DNA of 64,000 nucleotides from Nostoc foliaceum FACHB-393 (GCF_014698505.1 NZ_JACJTD010000002.1:346545-410544); one strand, 5' to 3'. Positions 8,454 through 17,951 are shown, counted from the stretch's first letter. Made by a program: numbers and translations. Notes: a model not told the origin generated them from the letters alone.

Positions 8454-8638
8454 GGTGCATAGTCATTGGAGATCCCCCCTAACCCCCCTTAAAAAAGGGG
8501 GGAACCGGAATTAAAGTCATCCTTTTTAAGGCGATAAATAGGGTTCAGTTAACGTTTTTATCCCCCCTAACCCCCCTTAAAAAAGGGGGGAACCGGAGTC
8601 AAAGTCCCCCTTTTTAAGGGGGATTTAGGGGGATCTCA
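8454..8638. repeat. right repeat block flanking the DUF559 gene
   Basis: It contains the second 25-bp direct repeat (8454-8478), the 34-bp unit at 8471-8504 (exact inverted copy of 8011-8044), a near-identical unit in the same orientation at about 8559-8594, and an inverted relative of the outermost left unit at about 8601-8637. The nested pattern brackets the endonuclease gene symmetrically. Confidence 0.9.
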
Positions 8639-8676
8639 AAGTATTGGCTACACACTAAAGGCTTTTTTAAAAGCCT

Positions 8677-9153
8677 TTAAGAATCGACAGTAGCTTTGGC
8701 GGGTTTACTTTTAATAGCTTTAAACCGTTCGCCTAATTGTTCAACAATAGTTTTTAACCCTGGAGTTTTCTTAGCAGCAGTCTTGACGTAATCATAAACT
8801 GTCAAACTACTACCCATTGCTTCGCTACCGACTGCCATTAGGGTATCATCTACCTGTTCTGTCAGTTGTCGCAATCCAATCAAAACTTCGGTGAGGTTAG
8901 CGGCTAGTTGGTAATCCCGCACAAATTCATCTAAATCAAAGCTGGCTGGTAAAATGTCTCGGTTAGATTGGGCAGCAATCAAGCTATTGTTGACAAAAGC
9001 TAGTCTTTTATCGCCCATCTTAAATAAGTTGCGTCGTTCTTCTGCACTAAGAGTCACCAGAAAAGGCATTTTTGCTTGGATAGTCGCAAAGGCTGCTTTA
9101 ATTTCTTGGATATCTGCTGGGGAAAGGGAGGCGGTGATGTTTTGGTAAGCCAT
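8677..9153 (-). CDS. conserved helical protein, unknown function
   Basis: A 158-residue protein, mostly helical, with no signal peptide, membrane helix or catalytic motif. It starts MAYQNITASLSPADIQEIKA and ends in a basic, lysine/proline-rich tail (KAIKSKPAKATVDS). The layout (ADIQEIKAAFATIQAKMPFL, then LSAEERRNLFKMGDKRLAFV) looks like a small helical bundle. I do not recognise a named family. It is downstream of the RND efflux operon on the same strand, separated by a dispersed palindrome, so it is probably an independent unit. Confidence 0.7.
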   Translation of the reverse strand: MAYQNITASLSPADIQEIKAAFATIQAKMPFLVTLSAEERRNLFKMGDKRLAFVNNSLIAAQSNRDILPASFDLDEFVRDYQLAANLTEVLIGLRQLTEQVDDTLMAVGSEAMGSSLTVYDYVKTAAKKTPGLKTIVEQLGERFKAIKSKPAKATVDS

Positions 9154-9230
9154 TGATATTTACCGTAGTGAATCTGTTTGTTATGATTCCCACTGATAAA
9201 TGCGATCGCACAAATTGGGCACGAGGCGGG

Positions 9231-9255
9231 AGACGCGATAAATCGCCGTCTCTAC
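9231..9255. repeat. dispersed palindromic repeat, copy 2 of 3
   Basis: AGACGCGATAAATCGCCGTC followed by TCTAC, just downstream of the RND permease stop. It has the same unit and orientation as 5233-5255 and is inverted relative to 55557-55583. Confidence 0.85.
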
Positions 9256-9264
9256 AATAAATAA

Positions 9265-12200
9265 TTATTGGCGCGATGGTTTCTTGCCAAAGCCATAGCG
9301 CAATGTATGCATAAACCAAGTTTGGAAGTTGTCAATGTAGCTAAATATCACTGGCACTACCAGCAGTGTCAGTAGGGTGGAAGTTGTGAAACCGCCCATA
9401 ATAGCAATTCCCATTGGTTGGCGAACTTCAGAACCTGCGCCAATTCCTAATGCTAGGGGTAAAGTACCTGCGATAGTTGCTAAAGAAGTCATCATAATCG
9501 GGCGCAGACGTGACACACCCGATTCAACGAGTGCCTGACGTTGGGTTTTACCTTCCTGCATGTTGATGATTGTATAGTCAACTAACAGAATCGAGTTTTT
9601 GGTGACAATCCCCAACAGCAACACTACACCAATCAGGGCATAAAGTCCCAAGGGCTTTTGGGCAACCATCAACGCTACCAATACGCCGCCTAAACAAAAG
9701 GGCAAGGCTGCCATAATCGATAATGGATGGAGGAAGTTGTTATACAGCAGCACCAGAATCGCATAGATACACATTAATGCCAGTCCTAATGCACCGCCCA
9801 AGCGACCGAAAATATCTTGCATAATTTTGGCACTGCCTGAAGGTTGCTGTACTACTCCTGGCGGTAAGTTTTGCATCGCAGGTAGTTGGTTAATTGTCTG
9901 GACTGCCTCTCCTAAAGAAATTCCTTGCAAATTGGCTTCTACGGCAACTTGACGGGCGCGATCGTAACGGTTGATGGTAGCAGGGCCACTACCAAAGCGG
10001 ATGTCTGCAACTGCGACGAGGGGAATCAAGCTGCCATTTTGACTGGGGACTTGCAGATTTGTGATTGTATTGATGTCAGCCCGCGCTTTCGGATCGATTT
10101 GTACACGAATGGGAATTTGGCGATCGCTCAAATTAAATTTTGCCAAGTTTGCATCATTGTCGCCGATGGTGGCAAGGGAAGCAGTCCGAGCGATCGCTTG
10201 CACTGTAACTCCCAAATCTGCTGCCCGTTGTGGGTTAGGAATTACCAAAATCTCTGGTTTAACTAAACTCGCAGTCGAAGATACTTCTACCAATCCGGCT
10301 AGCGATCGCATCTGCTTTTCTAGAGCATCAGCAGCTTGACTCAATGCTTCGGGATTTTCACTCCTCAGAACAATTGATAAACCTTTACGGCTGTCACCAG
10401 GTGACTGACTTTGGAAACTAATTCTAGCTCCCGGTATTTCCTCAAAAGAAGGGCGTACTTCTTCCTCAAACTGTTTTTGAGAAATATTTCGTTCTTCTCT
10501 GGGTTTGAGATTAATGGCAAGGGTTGCAGAATTGATCTCTTCTATTGCTAGTACACGTTCAACTACTGAGTTTTGCCGAATAATATCAGTCGCTTGTGTG
10601 ACTACCTTATTAACGTCTGACAAAGTAGAACCAGGAGGTAATTCTATAGATACGTTGGAAATTCCGAAGTCACCATCATCAACAAAACCCTTGGGAATTA
10701 AGGGAACCAGCATCGCACTGGCAATGAAGAAAGCTAAAGCGATCGCCATTGTTGTCAATCTATGGCGTAACGCCCACTGGAGAAGTGATCTATAAGGTTG
10801 AAAACCCTGACGCTTTTGAGTTCTATTTCTACTTCCGTTCCCGCTACCTGGAAGTGTAAATTTGAAATTCAAAAATTTTATTACTCCCCCTGCCCCCTGC
10901 TCCCTGCCCCCTGCCCCCTTCTCTTTCAAAAGATACGCCCCCATCATCGGCGTAACCATCCGCGCTACAAGAGTGGAGAAAATTGTAGAAACGGCAACGG
11001 TAACACCAAATGGTTGAAAAAATTGCCCCGGAATCCCACCCATAAAGGCAACGGGCAGAAACACAGCAATAATCGTCGCTGCACTTGCTATTACCGCTAA
11101 TCCTACTTCGTTAGAAGAATCAAAAGCAGCTTCCCAAGATGATTTACCCATAGCCATGTGCCGTTCCATGTTTTCAATTTCCACGACGGCATCATCTACC
11201 AAGTTGCCCACCGCCAACGCTAATGCCAATAAAGTCATGTTGTTGAGGGTGTAACCAAGGGCTTGCTGCACTGCGAAGGTGGGAATTATTGACAAGGGTA
11301 AGGCAACAGCCGTAATTAATGTTGCTCGCCAGTCCCGCAAAAATACTAAAATAACGATGACCGCTAGCACCGAAGCTTGAATCAATTCATCAATGGTGCT
11401 TTGGTAGGATTGGCGAACAATATCGGCTCTAGTAAAAATTAAATCCAGTTTGACATCTGCGGGAAGGGTTTTTTCCAGTTCTTTGACTGCTGCTTTTACT
11501 CCTTCTTCCACACTCACCAGAACGCTGCCAGTACTACGCAACACTTGGAAAGCTACCACAGGTTGATTATTCAAGCGGGCGGATTGACGCACATCGCCAA
11601 ATTTATCTTCTACGGTTCCCAAGGTGGATAAGGGTACGGAACCACCTTGTGGTAAGAGGATTTCGTAGGTTTTCAACATATCCACACTGTCGGCACTTCC
11701 TAAGGTGCGGATACTTTGTTCGCTACCACCAACTTCGGCCCGTCCGCCGGGTAAGTTAATGTTCAAAGCGCGAATTTGATCGTTTACCTGGGTGGCGGTG
11801 ATAGCTAGAGATTGTAAGCGGTTTGGATTGAGGTTAATCCGAATTTCTCGGTCAACTCCACCCACGCGCTGAATTTGTGCCACACCACGGACTCCTAATA
11901 AGGCGCGGCTAATGGTTTGGTCTACGAGGTTGCTTAATTCTTCTACAGAACGCTGATCTGATTTAACTGCGTAAGTAATCACCGGGCCGCCGGAAAATTC
12001 CAGGCGTTCCACAATTGGATCGTTGATATCTTGGGGTAAATCTTGACGAATTTGAGCGATCGCATTGCGAACATCATTGGTGGCGCGATCGCTATCTGTT
12101 CCCAAAACAAAATTGATTGTCGTATTAGAATTCCCATCGCTGACTGTGGAAATCATAAAATCGATATTGCCCAACCCTGCGACGGCATCTTCAATTTTTT

Positions 12201-12399
12201 TCGTCACTTGGGATTCTAGTTCTGTTGGGCCTGCACCCGGTTGGCTGACTTTTATCGAAACTGTTGGCACATCAATATTTGGGTTAGTATCAATCCCCAA
12301 GGATATGAAGGAGAACCAACCCACAATCGTCAAAATTAAAAATAAAACTATCGTGGGAACAGGTTTTTTGATCGACCAAGCTGAGATATTAAAGGACAT
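9265..12399 (-). CDS. RND efflux transporter permease (HAE1-like)
   Basis: A 1044-residue inner-membrane proton-driven RND pump, homologous to AcrB/MdtB, expected to work as a trimer with the adaptor encoded upstream. It has the typical twelve-helix layout with two large periplasmic loops. The proton-relay residues are kept: the TM4 aspartate pair in GNLVDDAVVEIENMER and the TM10 lysine in GIVTKNSILLVDY. Start MSFNISAWSIKKPVPTIVLF is standard. The odd part is about 40 extra residues near 491-531 (GAGGREQGAGG, then FTLPGSGNGSRNRTQKRQ) in the cytoplasmic linker before TM7, encoded partly by an intergenic-type CCCCTGC repeat. The substrate cannot be read from sequence. No outer-membrane TolC partner lies here. 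Confidence 0.95.
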   Translation of the reverse strand: MSFNISAWSIKKPVPTIVLFLILTIVGWFSFISLGIDTNPNIDVPTVSIKVSQPGAGPTELESQVTKKIEDAVAGLGNIDFMISTVSDGNSNTTINFVLGTDSDRATNDVRNAIAQIRQDLPQDINDPIVERLEFSGGPVITYAVKSDQRSVEELSNLVDQTISRALLGVRGVAQIQRVGGVDREIRINLNPNRLQSLAITATQVNDQIRALNINLPGGRAEVGGSEQSIRTLGSADSVDMLKTYEILLPQGGSVPLSTLGTVEDKFGDVRQSARLNNQPVVAFQVLRSTGSVLVSVEEGVKAAVKELEKTLPADVKLDLIFTRADIVRQSYQSTIDELIQASVLAVIVILVFLRDWRATLITAVALPLSIIPTFAVQQALGYTLNNMTLLALALAVGNLVDDAVVEIENMERHMAMGKSSWEAAFDSSNEVGLAVIASAATIIAVFLPVAFMGGIPGQFFQPFGVTVAVSTIFSTLVARMVTPMMGAYLLKEKGAGGREQGAGGVIKFLNFKFTLPGSGNGSRNRTQKRQGFQPYRSLLQWALRHRLTTMAIALAFFIASAMLVPLIPKGFVDDGDFGISNVSIELPPGSTLSDVNKVVTQATDIIRQNSVVERVLAIEEINSATLAINLKPREERNISQKQFEEEVRPSFEEIPGARISFQSQSPGDSRKGLSIVLRSENPEALSQAADALEKQMRSLAGLVEVSSTASLVKPEILVIPNPQRAADLGVTVQAIARTASLATIGDNDANLAKFNLSDRQIPIRVQIDPKARADINTITNLQVPSQNGSLIPLVAVADIRFGSGPATINRYDRARQVAVEANLQGISLGEAVQTINQLPAMQNLPPGVVQQPSGSAKIMQDIFGRLGGALGLALMCIYAILVLLYNNFLHPLSIMAALPFCLGGVLVALMVAQKPLGLYALIGVVLLLGIVTKNSILLVDYTIINMQEGKTQRQALVESGVSRLRPIMMTSLATIAGTLPLALGIGAGSEVRQPMGIAIMGGFTTSTLLTLLVVPVIFSYIDNFQTWFMHTLRYGFGKKPSRQ
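10885..10918. repeat. CCCCTGC-type repeat inside the RND permease gene
   Basis: A run of CCCCCTGC/CTCCCTGC units of the kind otherwise found between genes here (compare about 61473-61515). It is read through in frame and encodes the glycine-rich GAGGREQGAGG segment of the permease. Confidence 0.85.
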
Positions 12400-12499
12400 T
12401 AGGAAATTTTAGATTTTGGATTTTGGATTTTGGATTAGACATCTCACATCAAAGAGTCTGAATCCCCCACTGATTGCATTCAGAATTCTGACTTCTTCT

Positions 12500-13957
12500 T
12501 CAATTTGCGACTCGAACCTTGTCGCCATCTTTGAGATATCCTGCACCATCAACTACGACGCGATCGCCTAATTGCAACCCACTCTTGATTTCCACTTTGT
12601 CGCCATTGGTGGGATCTCCTAACTCTACTTTTTGGCTGCGGACTATATCTCCACTCGATAAGGTAAATACAATTACACTTCCATCGGCTTGGGATTGCAC
12701 TGCTTTTTGTGGTACTACCATTCTCATTCCTGAGTTAGTAGTAATTGCAGCACTAGCAAACATCCCTGGTTTAAGTAAAGTTGTTGGTGGTAAGTCAATT
12801 TTGACTGTAGCCTCCCGTCTTTGATCGTTAACCTGTGGCTGTATGTCTCTGACTCGTCCTTGCGATCGCACGCGCGGATCGACATCAGAAGTAATTTGCA
12901 CGGATGCGCCAATTTTTACCTGAGTTAGTTGAATTTCGGGCACCTTAGCCTGAAGTTCTAACTTTTCATCTCGGATAATCGAAAATAGCTTTTGCGTACC
13001 ACCAATCACAGTTCCCACCTGGGTTTGCGGCGGTACACCAGTCACATCACCTACTCTAGCCAGTTTCTCAGCTATTACTCCAGAAACCGGCGATCGCACC
13101 ACAGTTTGTCCCAACTGAGTTTGTAGTTGTTGCACCCTAGCGGCACTGCTGCGAACATCAGCTTTGGCTTTGTTGATGATAGCTTGGGCGTTACCAATAT
13201 TAGCCTGGGCGCTGCCGATATTGGCCTGGGCACTACGCACATTTTCTTCGGACAGATTCACAACTTCTATGGCAGTTTTCACAGCGTAAGAACGAGTATC
13301 GAGTTCTTGCTTACTAATCGTTCCAGAGTCAGCTAGTTGTTGATAGCGCTGATAATTCTTGGCTGCTTCTTCTAACTTCGCCTTAGCTTGAGCTAAATCT
13401 GCTTGTTTTTGCTGCACTATAGCTTTATTCGATGCTAAATCTGCCTGTTTGGCTGCTAAATCTGCTTGTTTTGATTCCACATCTGCTTGTTTTGATTCCA
13501 CATCTGCCTTTGCTTGGCTAATTTGGCTTTGCAGTATGGAACCATCCAACACCGCCAACACTTGGCCTTTTTTGACAAAAGCCCCTTCTTTTACATCTTC
13601 GGGGATGCTTTTGATTTGTAAGCCGTTTGCCTGCGGTAAGACTGGAATTAAATCGTGTGCTGCTACAGTTCCAGTAGTTTTGAGGGTACGGAAAACACGG
13701 GCGGTTTCTACTGTGGCGATGGTAACTGTCATCGCTGGGTTAACTTTTTTATCCGCTACCGCGCTTTGTTGACGGGATGGAAGACGGCTGATTACACCCA
13801 TCCCACCAAAGGCGATCGCGATTCCTAAACCAGCACCTAAGAATAATGGTTTCAACCATGCCCTGTTTGGTTTTTGATCTGATTTGCTCAAAAAGCCACC
13901 ATCTTCAGATGTTACGGGTTGTTCCACCTCGACTTCTGAAACACTTTCATCGCTCAC
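12500..13957 (-). CDS. RND periplasmic adaptor (membrane fusion protein)
   Basis: A 485-residue HlyD/AcrA-type adaptor linking the permease to an outer-membrane channel. One transmembrane anchor lies at about residues 35-55 (LFLGAGLGIAIAFGGMGV). Then come the first half of the lipoyl domain, a long alpha-helical hairpin (about 135-270) with heptads such as ADVESKQADLAAKQADL, the second lipoyl half (TVVRSPVSGVIAEKLARVGD) and beta-barrel and membrane-proximal domains to LKDGDKVRVAN. It is the first gene of the operon, followed after about 100 bases by the permease. Twin palindromes directly upstream suggest transcriptional control. Confidence 0.95.
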   Translation of the reverse strand: MSDESVSEVEVEQPVTSEDGGFLSKSDQKPNRAWLKPLFLGAGLGIAIAFGGMGVISRLPSRQQSAVADKKVNPAMTVTIATVETARVFRTLKTTGTVAAHDLIPVLPQANGLQIKSIPEDVKEGAFVKKGQVLAVLDGSILQSQISQAKADVESKQADVESKQADLAAKQADLASNKAIVQQKQADLAQAKAKLEEAAKNYQRYQQLADSGTISKQELDTRSYAVKTAIEVVNLSEENVRSAQANIGSAQANIGNAQAIINKAKADVRSSAARVQQLQTQLGQTVVRSPVSGVIAEKLARVGDVTGVPPQTQVGTVIGGTQKLFSIIRDEKLELQAKVPEIQLTQVKIGASVQITSDVDPRVRSQGRVRDIQPQVNDQRREATVKIDLPPTTLLKPGMFASAAITTNSGMRMVVPQKAVQSQADGSVIVFTLSSGDIVRSQKVELGDPTNGDKVEIKSGLQLGDRVVVDGAGYLKDGDKVRVAN

Positions 13958-14525
13958 AGTCCCACCTCCACTTTCTGTCTATGCATACCAATCTTGGTAT
14001 TTTCTTAAGAAAACTTGAAATTTATTTACTTCATATAAACTATGACGCATTTCATCGTAAATGTCTTTCTCGTAAAACAGTATATAATACAACTTTTTAA
14101 CTAAGAGAAATTACTAGCAAATTATACCTATGAATTTTATGTAAATTATAATACAAAAAAATATTTCATCTTATTTAGATACTCTAGGTCACACACCATA
14201 TGTATTTAGATCACTGTCAACCAATGGTTAGATATGAAAAACTGATGAATATAATCTAGATTTATCTAATTAAAATTTGAACTATTTATATGCTTTTTTA
14301 CACTAAAAATTATTTTATACGCAAATCATAATCCCTCTACAGCCTTTGTGCTGCTAGAAAGCCATATATCTAGGCATAGGTCAAGCTAGCGTCCACAGCT
14401 ACACGTGAGTTACAAAGGAGCAAACTCCATTGCCTTAAATTCCAGCAAGGGTGGCCCTGATAATGGAATTTTGAAATCAATCAATGAAATCAATAAATAA
14501 TTGGTATTTACCAGAGTAACCAAAT
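13958..14525. other. AT-rich divergent intergenic region
   Basis: This region separates the RND operon (leftward) from the HD-domain gene (rightward). It holds the twin palindromes at 13986-14013 and long AT-rich tracts. A small hairpin (GGAG-CAAA-CTCC, 14417-14428) lies about 100 bases before the HD gene. I recognise no riboswitch class in it and no coding frame. Confidence 0.6.
13986..14013. promoter_or_regulatory. twin palindromes upstream of the RND operon
   Basis: Two perfect, directly adjacent inverted repeats: TACCAATCTTGGTA (13986-13999) and TTTTCTTAAGAAAA (14000-14013). They end about 29 bases before the adaptor start codon, a position suited to an operator. No regulator gene is adjacent, so the binding protein is unknown. 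The function is inferred from symmetry and location. Confidence 0.5.
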
Positions 14526-15407
14526 ATGTTCAATGCCACTGAAATTTTAATTGATGCCTTTGTAAATGAAATTCGAGAAGGCTACCGTCGCACCTATGGC
14601 TGCTTCAAAAATGATTATCAGGACATTATCGCCTGGGCTGGTAACATGGCTTTGGAAAACATTGCCAATAGCGATGCCCTTTATCACAATGTCGAACATA
14701 CTGTCCTTGTCACCCTAGTGGGGCAAGAAATCTTACGTGGCAAACACATTAGAGAAGGCGGTGTTTCCAGCGAAGACTGGTTGCATTGTATTATCTCCTT
14801 AGTGTGTCATGATATTGGCTACGTTAAGGGAGTTTGCCGACAAGATCGAGAAGCAGCAGACTTATATGCCACAGGTAAAAATGGCAAAATGATTTCTGTA
14901 GCTGCTGGCGCTTCTGATGCCAGTCTCACGCCGTATCATGTTGATAGAGCCAAGCTTTTTATTGATGAGCGTTTTGGAGGTCACAAGTTAATAGATGCTG
15001 AGGCAATTAAGAGCAATATTGAATTGACTCGATTTCCTGTACCTGCGGCAGAAGATCATCAAGATACAAAGTGCTTTGCAGGATTAGTACGTGCTGCTGA
15101 TTTAATTGGTCAACTAAGTGACCCGCGTTACTTGAAGAAAATTACTTCTTTATTTTACGAGTTTGAAGAAACTGGTGTAAATAAAGTTTTGGGCTATAAA
15201 ACCCCTGCCGATTTACGTAATAACTACGCGAAGTTTTACTGGAATGGTGTCTATCCCTATATCCAAGAGGGACTGCACTATCTGTCACTGACACAACAGG
15301 GAAAACAAATTCTCGCTAATCTCTACTCAAATGTGTTTGTTGTAGAACATGAAAAACAACAGCAAGAACAGCAACGGTATTTAGAGAAGTTAGAAGTTGG
15401 GAGTTAG
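14526..15407 (+). CDS. HD-domain metal-dependent phosphohydrolase
   Basis: A 293-residue HD-superfamily protein. The metal-binding residues are visible: His58 in HNVEHTVLVT, the His95-Asp96 pair in SLVCHDIGYVKG and a later aspartate near 191 (LVRAADLIGQLSDPRYL). These enzymes hydrolyse phosphomonoester or phosphodiester bonds, often of nucleotides; the substrate here is unknown. There is no sensor or GD-type signature domain, signal peptide or membrane helix. A glutamine-rich tail (KQQQEQQRYLEKL) may be a short coiled coil. The gene stands alone, followed by GAGTTAG-like heptamer repeats before the ABC permease. Confidence 0.85.
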   Translation: MFNATEILIDAFVNEIREGYRRTYGCFKNDYQDIIAWAGNMALENIANSDALYHNVEHTVLVTLVGQEILRGKHIREGGVSSEDWLHCIISLVCHDIGYVKGVCRQDREAADLYATGKNGKMISVAAGASDASLTPYHVDRAKLFIDERFGGHKLIDAEAIKSNIELTRFPVPAAEDHQDTKCFAGLVRAADLIGQLSDPRYLKKITSLFYEFEETGVNKVLGYKTPADLRNNYAKFYWNGVYPYIQEGLHYLSLTQQGKQILANLYSNVFVVEHEKQQQEQQRYLEKLEVGS

Positions 15408-15533
15408 GAGTTGAGAGTTGGGATTTGAGAATTAGGAGTTGGAAGTTTGGAGTTAAGAATTATTAATCATGAGTTATAAATTAAGATAAAAGTTTAATAA
15501 CTCATAAGTCATAATTTATAACTCCTAACTACT

Positions 15534-16649
15534 ATGGATTGGTGGCGACGACTGAAGAAAAATCCTTTGGCACGATTTGGGGCAATTTTGCTTTTAATTT
15601 TCTACATAGCAGTAATTGCGGCTGATTTTGTGGCTCCTTATGATCCCTATGCTTCACAGCCGAATGGTTCACTGCTGCCACCAACTAAGATACACTGGGT
15701 TTCTCAGTCAGGGCAGTTTATCGGGCCCCATGTTTATCCCACGACTCAGGGAGACACTAATTTAGAAACAGGTGATCGCAAACTCATTGTAGACTTGACA
15801 AAGCCCTCACCCCTGCGTCTATTTGTCTCTGGGCCAGAATACCGCTTGTTGCAGATGAGTTTGCCGCTACCCCCAAATTGGGATGAAGTCACAATCTTTC
15901 CTGGTATTCCCTTAAATTGGCATTTATTTGGCACAACAACTGGTGCAAAAGTCAACATATTAGGCACTGATGACCAAGGCCGCGACCAATTTAGTCGCCT
16001 CCTACATGGCGGTCGCATCAGTATGTTTATCGGGATTTTTGGCATTATCATTACCTATCCCCTCGGTTTGCTCATAGGGGGGATTTCCGGCTATTTCGGC
16101 GGTGTCACTGATAGCCTGATTATGCGCTTGGCAGAAGTGCTAATGACTTTCCCTAGTATTTATCTTTTGGTGACATTGGGCGCAGTCTTACCAGCTGGTT
16201 TAAGCAGTACCCAGCGCTTTTTGCTAATTGTGGTGATTACTTCGGTTATTAGCTGGGCTGGTTTAGCACGGGTCATTCGAGGACAGGTACTATCAATTAA
16301 AGAGCGAGAATTTGTCCAAGCGTCACGCGCGATGGGCGGGAACCCAATTTATATCATCCTCCGCCACGTTTTACCGCAAACGGCTAGTTATGTAATTATC
16401 TCTGCGACTCTTGCAATTCCCAGCTTTATTGGCGCAGAAGCGATATTGAGTCTCATCGGCTTGGGCATTCAACAACCAGACCCATCTTGGGGAAATATGC
16501 TTTCTCTGGCTAGTAACGCTTCAATTTTGGTGTTGCAACCTTGGTTAATTTGGCCGCCTGCTGTGCTGATTATCCTGACAGTGCTAGCATTCAACTTACT
16601 CGGTGATGGGCTGAGAGATGCACTAGATCCTCGTAGTTTAAGAAGATAA
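15534..16649 (+). CDS. peptide/nickel-type ABC transporter permease (DppC-like)
   Basis: A 371-residue inner-membrane permease of the DppC/OppC type. An N-terminal helix (about 14-33) precedes roughly 125 residues of extracytoplasmic sequence (about 35-160), longer than in DppC, then five helices with the EAA-type coupling loop QASRAMGGNPIYIILRHVLP. The partner permease and binding protein are encoded next door but convergent. No ATPase gene is present, so the transporter depends on a subunit encoded elsewhere. Typical substrates are oligopeptides, dipeptides or nickel chelates; sequence does not decide between them. Confidence 0.92.
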   Translation: MDWWRRLKKNPLARFGAILLLIFYIAVIAADFVAPYDPYASQPNGSLLPPTKIHWVSQSGQFIGPHVYPTTQGDTNLETGDRKLIVDLTKPSPLRLFVSGPEYRLLQMSLPLPPNWDEVTIFPGIPLNWHLFGTTTGAKVNILGTDDQGRDQFSRLLHGGRISMFIGIFGIIITYPLGLLIGGISGYFGGVTDSLIMRLAEVLMTFPSIYLLVTLGAVLPAGLSSTQRFLLIVVITSVISWAGLARVIRGQVLSIKEREFVQASRAMGGNPIYIILRHVLPQTASYVIISATLAIPSFIGAEAILSLIGLGIQQPDPSWGNMLSLASNASILVLQPWLIWPPAVLIILTVLAFNLLGDGLRDALDPRSLRR

Positions 16650-16677
16650 GCCCTCAGAATAGCAAATACGTTGATAG

Positions 16678-16698
16678 GGGCATGGCAATGCCATGCCC
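16678..16698. terminator. hairpin between convergent permease genes
   Basis: A perfect 10-bp stem (GGGCATGGCA / TGCCATGCCC) with a one-base spacer between two converging genes. It has no long T-run on either strand. It may be a dispersed repeat serving as a bidirectional terminator. Confidence 0.5.
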
Positions 16699-16780
16699 TT
16701 ACGATAAATATATATGTATCAGGGTTTTCGTGAATTGGTATTAAGAATTTTTGCAAAAAGACTAAATAAATAACTCTTGA

Positions 16781-17812
16781 TTAATATCGAATTCGTGGAT
16801 CTACATAAGCATTTAAAATATCAATTAAAATGCTGGCACTCACAACGATCGCACCAAAAAATACCAGCACTCCCTGGACTGTGGGATAATCGCGATCGGC
16901 GATCGCTTGATACAGTCGATTAGCTAACCCAGGCCAAGAAAATGTTACCTCTGTCAAAATTGCCCCACCTAAAAGAGACGCAAAGGTTAATCCCAAAACT
17001 GTAATTACTGGAATTAGAGCATTTTTTAAAGCATGAGAGGCTAAAATCTTATTTTCACCAATACCTCTGGCTCTAGCCGCTTCTACATAATCTGCTTGCA
17101 AAGTTTGCTTTAAATTCACTCGCACAATTCGCTCAAAAATCCCACTGAGCAAAATTCCTAGTGTGAGACTTGGTAGGGCAAGATGATGCAAAGATGTGAA
17201 AAACTGAGTGAAATTGCCACCGAGTAAGCTATCAATTGTATACAATCCAGTGACAGTAGTGGGAGCCGGAAGATTGGGCGGAAAGCGGTTGGAATTGGGA
17301 AACCAACCCAATTGGACTGAGAAAATCAACTGCAAAAGCATTCCCGCCCAAAACATGGGGAGTGCGTAGGTGATGATCCCAAATAAGCGCCCACCGACAT
17401 CAAAATATGTCCCAGGACGAGAGGCGGAAAGAGTCCCAACCGCAATTCCAACGATGAGTGCAACCGCCATACTACATACTGCTAACTCCACCGTCGCCGG
17501 GAAATATTGCCCAATTATGTCCCAAACATTCTGTCCGCGACTCATTAAAGAAGTTCCCAAGTCAAAGCGTAGTATGCTTCCTAAATAGTTTAGGTACTGT
17601 AGCCACAGGGGAAGGTTTAAACCAAGTTGTTTTCGCAATTCCTCTTTAGCAGCTTCTGGCGCACGTCCACCGAGAATTGCATCTGCTGGATCTCCTGGTG
17701 TTGCTCTTAGTAAAAGAAATACAATCGTGATGATTGTTAATAGCTGAAGTGGCGCGAGAAGCAAGCGAGAAACAATGTAATACTGTAAAGCTTTAGAACG
17801 AGACATAAGCAA
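16781..17812 (-). CDS. peptide/nickel-type ABC transporter permease (DppB-like)
   Basis: A 343-residue inner-membrane permease of the DppB/OppB type. The N-terminal signature is present (LLLAPLQLLTIITIVFLLLR, then TPGDPADAILGGRAP), followed by further helices and the coupling loop EAARARGIGENKILASHALK; it closes with the usual DPRIRY. It is downstream of the binding-protein gene on the same strand with a 137-base spacer containing heptamer repeats, so the two are probably co-expressed. The matching DppC-like gene runs towards it from the other side. Confidence 0.93.
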   Translation of the reverse strand: MLMSRSKALQYYIVSRLLLAPLQLLTIITIVFLLLRATPGDPADAILGGRAPEAAKEELRKQLGLNLPLWLQYLNYLGSILRFDLGTSLMSRGQNVWDIIGQYFPATVELAVCSMAVALIVGIAVGTLSASRPGTYFDVGGRLFGIITYALPMFWAGMLLQLIFSVQLGWFPNSNRFPPNLPAPTTVTGLYTIDSLLGGNFTQFFTSLHHLALPSLTLGILLSGIFERIVRVNLKQTLQADYVEAARARGIGENKILASHALKNALIPVITVLGLTFASLLGGAILTEVTFSWPGLANRLYQAIADRDYPTVQGVLVFFGAIVVSASILIDILNAYVDPRIRY

Positions 17813-17923
17813 TTCAAAATTTAAAATGCAGTTTTTAGAATTATCTTAGCTATTAACTAGAAATATATTGAGCATAAAATATTTTATTTAATAGTCAAAA
17901 GTCAATGGTCAACAGTTATTACT

Positions 17924-17951
17924 AATGACCAATGACCAATGACCAATGACT
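17924..17951. repeat. heptameric short tandem repeat (AATGACC)
   Basis: Four 7-bp units: AATGACC three times and then AATGACT. The array touches the stop codon of the binding-protein gene. Confidence 0.85.

Noticed and set aside
14400..14525. Riboswitch-like leader before the HD-domain gene
   Set aside because: Only one small hairpin (GGAG-CAAA-CTCC) is visible and it matches no class I know.
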